A stretch of DNA of 64,000 nucleotides from Actinomadura luzonensis (lineage in GTDB: Bacteria > Actinomycetota > Actinomycetes > Streptosporangiales > Streptosporangiaceae), in NCBI RefSeq assembly GCF_022664455.2, contig NZ_JAKRKC020000002.1, positions 1,178,001 through 1,242,000 on the forward strand. The letters run 5' to 3'. The translations under genes and the position numbers were made by a program. The notes below the pieces were generated by a model, which ran no database searches, was not told the origin of the DNA, and saw nothing but the letters and a program-made list of their open reading frames with translations. Position 1 is the stretch's first letter. Each line of letters starts with the position of its first letter. This document shows positions 52,055 through 59,204 of this stretch, piece after piece.

Positions 52055-52099
52055 GCCCCGCCGCGGCCGGGCCGGATGCATAACGTCATGGAATAGTCA

Positions 52100-52114
52100 C
52101 TGTACGTGATACAG
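52100..52114. promoter_or_regulatory. 5-5-5 dyad upstream of the membrane hydrolase gene
   Basis: CTGTA-CGTGA-TACAG, a perfect inverted repeat 21 bases before the ATG, in an otherwise A/T-richer leader. Possible operator; no matching regulator in the window. Confidence 0.35.
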
Positions 52115-52135
52115 CCAGTACAGGATGCTGGTGAC

Positions 52136-54409
52136 ATGGACGGGTTCCTCGACGACACCTGCGGCGGCCTCACCGAGCTGCGCGTGCACGGCGTGTCCGG
52201 CACGCCGCCGCAGATCACCTTGCACCACCCCCACCCCTGGCGCGTGGCGGGCGACGGCGTCACCGGGTTCTACCGCCGCTGGTGGCCGGAGGGCCGACCG
52301 GCCGGCGGCGACGCCGACGTGCCGGGCGTGCGCCACCGGGAGGCCTACGCGTGGGGCGGGCTCACCTCCGGCGGCCGCACCGTCGCGCTGTGGCTGCCGC
52401 TGCTGCCGTTCTCGCTGGTCAACCTGACCTACTTCATGCTGCCAAGGCCGGCGCGCGGCCGGTGGCTGCGGCGCCTGGCCGAGGCCGCCCTGCGGCTGTT
52501 CGCGCTGCTGCTGACCGGCGCGCTGGTCGGCGCGGTCACCCGGGCGAGCGTCGACCTGCTCGGCTGGCAGTGCACCGCCCCGGCCGCGCCTGCACGCGGC
52601 CCGGCGCGCCCGGCTGGGCGCGCTGGCTGGCCGAGACGTGGGCGGCCGAGCCGTCGCGGCGTGCTGGCCGTCAGCTCCGCGCTCGCGCCGCTGCTGGTGG
52701 TGGCGGTGCTGTTCCTCGGGGCGCACCTGGCGGCGCGACGAGCAGACCACCGCGCCGCCCGCCGCGTCCTTCGACGGCGGGCCGCGCGCCCGGCTGCCGC
52801 TGGCCCAGGCCCGGCTGTGGCACGGCGGCGCGCCGGTGTGGCGGCTGCGCGTGGTGCACGTGTCCTTCGCCACCGCCTCGGTCGGGCTGGCCGTGGCCGG
52901 GCCGTTCGCCGGCACCCGGCCCGGGCTCGTGCTGACCGCCGCCAACGCCGCCGTCCAGGCCGCCGCCGCCGTGCTGGTCGTGCTGCCGTGGATCGGCCGC
53001 CGCCTCGACCCGCACGCCGGGGCCGCCGTCCCCGCCTGGCTCGGCCTGGCCTGCCGGGCGCTGCGGCTCGCGGCCGGGCTGGCGCTGGCCGCCACCGCCG
53101 GGGCGGCGCTGGCCGGGCTGGGCCCCGGCGAGCCGGGCGGCAGCTGCCCGGCGTCGGCGCCGGCGCCGTCCAGTACGCGCTGACCATCGGGCTCGGGGTG
53201 TTCCTGCTGGCCGCCATCGGCGTGCTCGCCGTGCTCGACCGGCCGCGCCGCGGCGCCGGCCCGATCGAACGGCGGGCGCTCGGCGGCCTGGCCGGGTGGG
53301 TCGCCCTCATGCTCGCCGCCGGCACGGCCAACGTCCTGTCGCTCGGCCTGCTGTTCTGGACCGCCGCCTACCTGGGGGAGCCGGGCGCGCTCGCCGAGCC
53401 CGCGCCCCTGGCCGCCAAGCTCTACCTCGACGACGCCGTCTGGTGGACCGCCGCCCTGGTGCCCCTGCTGGCGCTCGGCGCGCTCGCCGTCGCCGGGCTC
53501 CTGTGGCGGGCCCGCCGGGCCGAGGCCGCCCGGCTGGCCCCGCGCCTGGCCCACTACTACGGCCAGCGCAACGCCCGCACGGTCGCCGGCGTCTGGGCGC
53601 TCGCCGCGATCACCGACCGCGCCGGGCTCGTGCTGGGCGTGCTCACCGGCGTCGGCGTGGCCGGCTTCGCGGCGGCGACCGCGATCCACCTGTCCGGGCT
53701 GTTCCCGCCCGTGGGCGGGATCGCCGGAGTGCTCTCCTCGGCCGGCAGCTGGGCGCTGGTCGCCGTCGTGGTGGCGCTGGCGCTGATCGGGCGGCGCACG
53801 TACGGCGACACCCGGTTGCGCAGGACGGTCGGCATCCTGTGGGACATCTCGACCTTCTGGCCGCGCGCCGTCCACCCGCTCGGCCCGCCCTGCTACGCCG
53901 AGCGGGTCGTCCCCGAGCTGGTCGCCCGGGTCGGCCGGCTCGCCCGCACCGAGCACGACCAGGTGATCCTGTCCGGCCACAGCCAGGGCAGCGTCATCGC
54001 CGCCGCCGTGGTCCTCCAGCTGCGGCCCGAGCTGCGGCGGCGGGTCGCGCTGCTGACCCACGGCGCGCCGCTGCGCCGCCTGTACGCGGCCTTCTTCCCC
54101 GCCTGGTTCGGCACCGACGGGCTGGCGGGGGTACGCGCCGCGGTGCCCTGGTACAACCTGTACCGGCTGAGCGACCCCATCGGCGGGCCGGTCTTCCGGC
54201 ACGTCGACCCGTTCGGGCCGGCCGGCAAGGGCGCGGCGGGCGACCCGGTGGACCGGTTCTGCTGGGACCCGCGCCGCCCCGCGCCCGGCGAGCCGCTGCC
54301 CGAGGCCCGCTGGCACTCCGACTACTGGCTCGAACCGTCCTACGACGTGGCCTTCGACAAGCTGGTGCGGGTGAAGACCCGCGGTATGACGGCACCTGTC
54401 AAGATCTGA
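52136..54409 (+). CDS. Membrane protein with C-terminal serine-hydrolase (lipase-like) domain; frame disturbed
   Basis: The frame is open for ~757 codons, but the product is not a clean protein. Parts 52136-~52585 (LTELRVHGVSGTPP, then helices), ~52660-52735 and ~53140-54409 read well in this frame; the last holds more helices and a nucleophile elbow ILSGHSQGSVIAAAVV. Two stretches read sensibly only in other frames: ~52586-52660 (ACTRPGAPGWARWLAETW in frame 1) and ~52737-53140 (DEQTTAPPAASFDGG onwards in frame 3). Four frame changes that cancel out point to sequencing errors or a decayed gene. The native product would be a polytopic membrane protein with a cytoplasmic alpha/beta hydrolase end. 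Confidence 0.75.
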   Translation: MDGFLDDTCGGLTELRVHGVSGTPPQITLHHPHPWRVAGDGVTGFYRRWWPEGRPAGGDADVPGVRHREAYAWGGLTSGGRTVALWLPLLPFSLVNLTYFMLPRPARGRWLRRLAEAALRLFALLLTGALVGAVTRASVDLLGWQCTAPAAPARGPARPAGRAGWPRRGRPSRRGVLAVSSALAPLLVVAVLFLGAHLAARRADHRAARRVLRRRAARPAAAGPGPAVARRRAGVAAARGARVLRHRLGRAGRGRAVRRHPARARADRRQRRRPGRRRRAGRAAVDRPPPRPARRGRRPRLARPGLPGAAARGRAGAGRHRRGGAGRAGPRRAGRQLPGVGAGAVQYALTIGLGVFLLAAIGVLAVLDRPRRGAGPIERRALGGLAGWVALMLAAGTANVLSLGLLFWTAAYLGEPGALAEPAPLAAKLYLDDAVWWTAALVPLLALGALAVAGLLWRARRAEAARLAPRLAHYYGQRNARTVAGVWALAAITDRAGLVLGVLTGVGVAGFAAATAIHLSGLFPPVGGIAGVLSSAGSWALVAVVVALALIGRRTYGDTRLRRTVGILWDISTFWPRAVHPLGPPCYAERVVPELVARVGRLARTEHDQVILSGHSQGSVIAAAVVLQLRPELRRRVALLTHGAPLRRLYAAFFPAWFGTDGLAGVRAAVPWYNLYRLSDPIGGPVFRHVDPFGPAGKGAAGDPVDRFCWDPRRPAPGEPLPEARWHSDYWLEPSYDVAFDKLVRVKTRGMTAPVKI

Positions 54410-54422
54410 AATTTTCTTTTAG

Positions 54423-54450
54423 TTCACCCTTCGGTCTTGAAAGTTATATC
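54423..54450 (+). promoter_or_regulatory. Promoter of the phosphodiester glycosidase gene
   Basis: TTCACC (54423-54428) and TATATC (54445-54450) with a 16-base spacer, in the most A/T-rich stretch of the area, 22 bases before the likely start codon. Confidence 0.45.
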
Positions 54451-54471
54451 CGCGAGCGATTGAGTTCGGTC

Positions 54472-57400
54472 GTGCAGACCCTCCGAATGCTGGCCGCCGC
54501 GGCGCTCACGTTAGGCCCCCTGGCCCTGACGGCCGTCCCCGCGCAGGCCGACCCCGCACCACCCGCAGAGGACGCGCTCCAGGCGTCGTCCTACCCGCCG
54601 CCCTCCACGCTGCTGACCCGCGCCGCCGCCGGGCAGCAGCGGCTGGAGACCGCCAAGCGCACCCGGCCGGTCGCGCCCGGCATCTCGCTCACCTCGTTCG
54701 ACACCTACGACGCGCTCGGCTGGCTGCGCGCCGACGCCCTCACCGCCGAGCTCGGCGGCTCCGGCAACCGGGCCGACTACGTCTTCTCCGGCGAGGTCAC
54801 CAAGACCGAGCCGCTGTCCGGCCCCGCCAACCGCTCCCACGCCGTCGCCGCCGTCAACGGCGACTTCTTCGACATCAACAACTCCGGCGCCGCCCAGGGC
54901 ATCGGGGTGCAGGACGGCACGCTCGTCCAGTCGCCCGTCGCCGGCCACGAGAACGCCGTCGCGATCACCGGCGACGGCGTCGGCCGCGTGCTCAAGATGT
55001 ACTTCGAGGGCACCGCCACCCCGGCCGGCGCGCCGCCGATCGCGCTCACCCAGTTCAACCAGATCGTGCAGCGCGACGGCACCGGCCTGTTCACGCCGCT
55101 GTGGGGCTCCTACACCCGGGCCCGCGCCGTCGAGGGCGCCACCGCCGTCGCCGAGGCCGTCCTCGTGGACGGCGTCGTCACCGAGGTCAGGAACGCCGCC
55201 GGCACCGGGCCCATCCCGGCCGGCACCACGATCCTGCTCGGCCGCGACGCCGGGGCCGCCGCCGTCGCGGCGCTCAAGGCCGGCGACCGCGTGGACGTCG
55301 CCTACCGGCCCAAGCCCGCCGACGGCGGCGACGTCAAGGCCGCCGTCGGCGGCAACTGGGTGCTGGTCAAGGACGGCGTCGCGCAGAACAGCACCGACCC
55401 CGCAGCCCACCCGCGCACCGCCGTCGGGTTCTCCGCCGACGGCCGCACCATGCACCTGCTCACCGTGGACGGCCGCCAGGCCGACAGCCGCGGCGTCACG
55501 CTCAACGAGCTGGCCGCCATGATGATCGACCTCGGCGCCGCCAACGCGATCAACCTCGACGGCGGCGGCTCCTCCACCCTGCTCGCCCGCGAGCCCGGCG
55601 CCGCCGAGGTGCAGGTCGAGAACAGCCCCTCCGACGGCGGCGAACGGCACGTGCCCAACGGCCTGGCCCTGTACGCCCCCGAGGGCAGCGGCAAGCTCAA
55701 GGGCTTCTGGCTGGAGACCGCGAGCGACCCGGCCAAGGCGCCCGGCGTCGGCCCCGTCGCCGGCGGCCGCCCCGACCGCGTCTTCCCCGGCCTGACCCGC
55801 AGGCTCACCGCCGCCGGGTACGACGAGACCTACGGCCCCGCCGCCGGCACCCCGTCCTGGCGGGCCGAGCCGGCCGTGCACGGCGTCGTCCGCGACGGCC
55901 GGTTCCACGCTCTCGTGCCCGGCCAGACCACCGTCACCGCCGCGCGCGGCGCGGCCAAGGGCAGCATCGGGCTGACCGTGCTCCAGCCGCTGCGGAGCCT
56001 CGGCGCCACCGCCGACCGGCTCGGCATCCCCGGCGCGGACGGCACCGCCACCTTCGGCGTCGTCGGCTACGACCGCAACGGCAACTCCGCGCCGATCGAG
56101 CCCGCCGACCTCACCCTCGACTACGACCGCGACCTGCTGGAGGTCACCGCGGCCGAGCACGGCTACTTCACCGTCAAGGCCAAGCGGGCCACCGGCTCCG
56201 GGCTCGTCACCGCCAAGGTCGGCAAGATCAGCACGGCCGTGCCGGTGACCGTCGGGTTCGAGGAGAAGCCGGTCGCCGACTTCGAGGACGCCGCGAAGTG
56301 GACGTTCGCCGCGGCCCGCGCCACCGGCTCGTTGTCGGCCGCGCCCGGCCAGAGCGGCGGCGGCCTCAAGCTGTCCTACGACTTCACCACCTCCACCGCC
56401 ACCCGCGCCGCCTACGCCAGCCCGCCGCAGCAGATCGTCGTCGACGGGCAGCCGCAGGCGTTCGGCCTGTGGATCAACTCCACCGGCAAGGGCGAGTGGC
56501 CGAGCCTGGAGTTCTACGACGCGCTCGGGCAGTCGCAGATCCTGCGCGGCCCGTACCTGACGTGGACCGGCTGGAAGTACGTCGAGTTCCCGGTGCCCGC
56601 GGGCGTCAACTACCCGCTGAAGCTGCGGCGCTTCTACGTGGCCGAGACCAAGGCGGACGCGAAGTACACCGACGACATCCTCATCGACGGGCTGGTCGCC
56701 AAGGTGCCGCCGTCGGTGTCCGCGCCCGCCGCGCCCAAGGCCGCCGACCCCGTCGTCAAGGCGTCGGTGGCGGACATGCCGTGGCGCTTCGCGGTCATGT
56801 CGGACGCGCAGTTCGTGGCCCGCGACCCCGACAGCGACATCGTCAGGAACGCCCGCCGCACGCTGCGCGAGATCAAGGCCGCCCGGCCCGACTTCCTCGT
56901 CATCAACGGCGACCTGGTGGACGAGGCGTCGCCGGAGGACTTCGCGCTGGCCAGAAAGGTGCTCGACGAGGAGCTGGGCGGCGAGCTGCCCTACTACTAC
57001 GTGCCCGGCAACCACGAGGTCATGGGCGGCGCGATCACCAACTTCACCAGCGCCTTCGGGGAGACCTACCGGACCTTCGACCACAAGGGCACCCGTTTCA
57101 TTACCCTCGACACCTCCCGGCTGACCCTGCGGGGCGGCGGCTACGACCAGGTCGCGATGCTCCGCGCCGAGCTGGACAAGGCGGCGAAGGACGGCTCCGT
57201 CGGCTCCGTCGCGGTGCTGTTCCACGTGCCGCCGCGCGACCCCACGCCCGGCAAGGGCAGCCAGCTCGGCGACCGCAAGGAGGCCGCGCTGGTCGAGGGC
57301 TGGCTGGCCGACTTCCAGCGCGAGACCGGCAAGGGCGCCGCCTACATCGGGGCGCACGTCGGCACCTTCCACGCCTCCCACGTGGACGCGGTGCCGTACT

Positions 57401-57876
57401 TCATCAACGGCAACTCCGGCAAGAACCCCGCCACCGCCGCCGACGACGGCGGGTTCACCGGCTGGTCGTTGTGGGGCGTGGACCCGGTGACCAAGGCCGA
57501 GGCCGCGAAGGTGCGGCTCAACTGGTTCGTGGACGCGCCCGACTGGATCGGCACGCAGGTCCGGCCGCACGTGGACGAGCTCGTCCTCACCGCGCCCGCC
57601 TCGGTCGCGGTCGGCGTGCCCGCGCAGGTGCGCGCCGAGGTCAGGCAGGCCACGCGGACGGTGCCCGCCGCCTACCCGGTGTCGGCGTCGTGGTCCGGCT
57701 CGCCGAACCTGCACATCGGGTCGCGGGCCACGGCCCGGCCGCGCGACGTCGCCGTCCTCGACCCGGCCACCGGGACGCTGACGGCGCTGCGGCCCGGGCA
57801 GGTGACGGTCGCCGTCACCGTCAACGGCGTCACCCGCCAGGCCGCGGTGGCCCTCACCGCCAAGGCCGCCGCCTGA
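54472..57876 (+). CDS. Secreted phosphodiester glycosidase / metallophosphoesterase fusion
   Basis: About 1134 residues. Signal peptide (MLAAAALTLGPLALTAVPAQA), then an NAGPA/DUF2233 phosphodiester glycosidase domain to ~400 (AVNGDFFDI, AINLDGGGSSTLL), Ig-like and sugar-binding-like sandwiches to ~750, a calcineurin-like phosphoesterase at ~765-1000 (FAVMSDAQF, INGDLVDE, VPGNHEVMGG, LFHVPP, GAHVGTFH) and a final Ig-like domain. NAGPA removes GlcNAc from phosphodiesters; paired with a phosphatase this could strip sugar-phosphate groups from cell-wall polymers or glycolipids. GTG 54472 gives the best signal peptide; no clear Shine-Dalgarno. Confidence 0.88.
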   Translation: MQTLRMLAAAALTLGPLALTAVPAQADPAPPAEDALQASSYPPPSTLLTRAAAGQQRLETAKRTRPVAPGISLTSFDTYDALGWLRADALTAELGGSGNRADYVFSGEVTKTEPLSGPANRSHAVAAVNGDFFDINNSGAAQGIGVQDGTLVQSPVAGHENAVAITGDGVGRVLKMYFEGTATPAGAPPIALTQFNQIVQRDGTGLFTPLWGSYTRARAVEGATAVAEAVLVDGVVTEVRNAAGTGPIPAGTTILLGRDAGAAAVAALKAGDRVDVAYRPKPADGGDVKAAVGGNWVLVKDGVAQNSTDPAAHPRTAVGFSADGRTMHLLTVDGRQADSRGVTLNELAAMMIDLGAANAINLDGGGSSTLLAREPGAAEVQVENSPSDGGERHVPNGLALYAPEGSGKLKGFWLETASDPAKAPGVGPVAGGRPDRVFPGLTRRLTAAGYDETYGPAAGTPSWRAEPAVHGVVRDGRFHALVPGQTTVTAARGAAKGSIGLTVLQPLRSLGATADRLGIPGADGTATFGVVGYDRNGNSAPIEPADLTLDYDRDLLEVTAAEHGYFTVKAKRATGSGLVTAKVGKISTAVPVTVGFEEKPVADFEDAAKWTFAAARATGSLSAAPGQSGGGLKLSYDFTTSTATRAAYASPPQQIVVDGQPQAFGLWINSTGKGEWPSLEFYDALGQSQILRGPYLTWTGWKYVEFPVPAGVNYPLKLRRFYVAETKADAKYTDDILIDGLVAKVPPSVSAPAAPKAADPVVKASVADMPWRFAVMSDAQFVARDPDSDIVRNARRTLREIKAARPDFLVINGDLVDEASPEDFALARKVLDEELGGELPYYYVPGNHEVMGGAITNFTSAFGETYRTFDHKGTRFITLDTSRLTLRGGGYDQVAMLRAELDKAAKDGSVGSVAVLFHVPPRDPTPGKGSQLGDRKEAALVEGWLADFQRETGKGAAYIGAHVGTFHASHVDAVPYFINGNSGKNPATAADDGGFTGWSLWGVDPVTKAEAAKVRLNWFVDAPDWIGTQVRPHVDELVLTAPASVAVGVPAQVRAEVRQATRTVPAAYPVSASWSGSPNLHIGSRATARPRDVAVLDPATGTLTALRPGQVTVAVTVNGVTRQAAVALTAKAAA

Positions 57877-57903
57877 CCCGCTGAACGGGCCGGCGCCCCG
57901 GCC

Positions 57904-57935
57904 GGCGAGCCCCCGCCGTCGGGCGGGGGCTCGCC
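57904..57935. terminator. 14-bp perfect stem-loop terminator
   Basis: GGCGAGCCCCCGCC, loop GTCG, GGCGGGGGCTCGCC. Perfect stem, 27 bases after the phosphodiester glycosidase stop and before the amidohydrolase gene, without a T-run. Confidence 0.8.
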
Positions 57936-57976
57936 TATGCTGGCCGGACGGCCGGCCCGCCCACGGAGGAGCGCCG

Positions 57977-59170
57977 ATGTCCCTCACACCCGATCCCGCC
58001 CCTGACCTCGTGCCCGCCGGGCTCGCGCGGGCCATCGCGGAGCTGCCGCTGGTGGACCACCACGTGCACGGCGCCACGCACCGCGACCTGTCGCGCCGCG
58101 CGTTCGAGGAGCTGATCACCGAGTCCGACCGGCCGGTGCCCGAGTGGATGACCTCGTTCGACTCCCAGGCCGGGTACGCCGTCCTTCGCCACTGCGCCCC
58201 CATCCTCGGCCTCGCCCCGCACTGCTCCCCCGAGGAGTACCTCGCCCGCCGCGCCCGGCTCGGCGCGGCCGAGGTCAACCGCCGCCTGCTGGCCGCCTCC
58301 GGCATCGCCCACTTCCTCGTCGAGACCGGCTACCGGGGCGAGGAGGTGCTGGGGCCGTCCGGGATGGCCGAGGCGAGCGGCGTCCCCGCCGACGAGGTCG
58401 TGCGGCTGGAGACGGTGGCCGAGCAGGTGGCCGCGGACGGGTGCCCGGCGGAGGCGTTCGCCGGCCGGTTCGAGGAGGCGCTGTGGGAGCGCAGCCGCAC
58501 CGCGCGCGGGCTCAAGACGGTCGCCGCCTACCGGTGCGGCCTCGATCTCGACCCGGCCAGGCCCGCCGCCGGCGAGGTGGCCGAGGCGGCCGGCCGCTGG
58601 TTCGCGGCGGGCGGCCGGCTGGCCGACCCCGTGCTGGCGCGGCACCTGATCTGGGCCGGGCTGGACCGGGGGCTGCCGCTGCAGTTCCACATCGGCTTCG
58701 GCGACCCCGACGTGGACCTGCGCCGCGCCGACCCGCTGCTGCTGCGCGGGCTGATCGAGCTGGCCGAGCCCACCGGGGTGCCGCTGCTGCTGCTCCACTG
58801 CTATCCCTACCAGCGGCACGCCGGGTTCCTGGCGCACGCCTACCCGCACGTGTTCTTCGACGTCGGGCTCGGCGTGACCTTCAGCGGGGCGCGGGCCGCC
58901 GCCCTGGTGGCGGAGAGCCTGGAGGTGGCGCCGTTCGCGAAGATCCTGTTCTCCTCCGACGCGTGGGGGCCCGCCGAGCTGCACCACCTCGGGGCGGAGC
59001 TGTGGCGGCGGGCGACGGCGCGGGTGCTCGGCGGGTTCGTCGCGGAGGGGGAGTGGTCGCCCGGGCAGGCGCTCCGGGTGGCCGCCATGATCGGCTCGGG
59101 CAACGCCCGCCGCGTCTACGGCCTCCCGCCCCTCGATCCCCGGGGGCATGGACAGACGACCCACGACTGA
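57977..59170 (+). CDS. FluG-type amidohydrolase
   Basis: 397 residues, TIM-barrel metal-dependent hydrolase. VDHHVHGA near residue 26 is the N-terminal metal site; QFHIGFGDPDVDL, LLHCYPYQRHAGFLAHAYPHVFFDVG and ILFSSDAWG follow in order. This matches the amidohydrolase half of fungal FluG and plant nodulin/glutamine-synthetase fusions; the glutamine synthetase half is missing, as in most bacteria. The substrate is unknown, probably a gamma-glutamyl or related amide. ATG 57977 has GGAGGA six bases upstream. Confidence 0.85.
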   Translation: MSLTPDPAPDLVPAGLARAIAELPLVDHHVHGATHRDLSRRAFEELITESDRPVPEWMTSFDSQAGYAVLRHCAPILGLAPHCSPEEYLARRARLGAAEVNRRLLAASGIAHFLVETGYRGEEVLGPSGMAEASGVPADEVVRLETVAEQVAADGCPAEAFAGRFEEALWERSRTARGLKTVAAYRCGLDLDPARPAAGEVAEAAGRWFAAGGRLADPVLARHLIWAGLDRGLPLQFHIGFGDPDVDLRRADPLLLRGLIELAEPTGVPLLLLHCYPYQRHAGFLAHAYPHVFFDVGLGVTFSGARAAALVAESLEVAPFAKILFSSDAWGPAELHHLGAELWRRATARVLGGFVAEGEWSPGQALRVAAMIGSGNARRVYGLPPLDPRGHGQTTHD

Positions 59171-59196
59171 CGAAACCGGTCGTGACGTTCTAGGCT
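59168..59196 (+). promoter_or_regulatory. Promoter of the beta-galactosidase gene, probably leaderless
   Basis: TGACGA (59168-59173), 17 bases, TAGGCT (59191-59196); the ATG at 59205 lies eight bases beyond, where transcription should start, and there is no Shine-Dalgarno. The -35 box overlaps the amidohydrolase stop. Confidence 0.5.
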
Positions 59197-59204
59197 CGGC
59201 GTCG

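Noticed and set aside
56790..56820. Metallophosphoesterase motif SDAQ instead of D-x-H taken as a dead active site
   Set aside because: Gln at this place is seen in other secreted phosphoesterases of this superfamily, and the other metal motifs (GDLVD, GNHE, H, GAHVGTFH) are retained.
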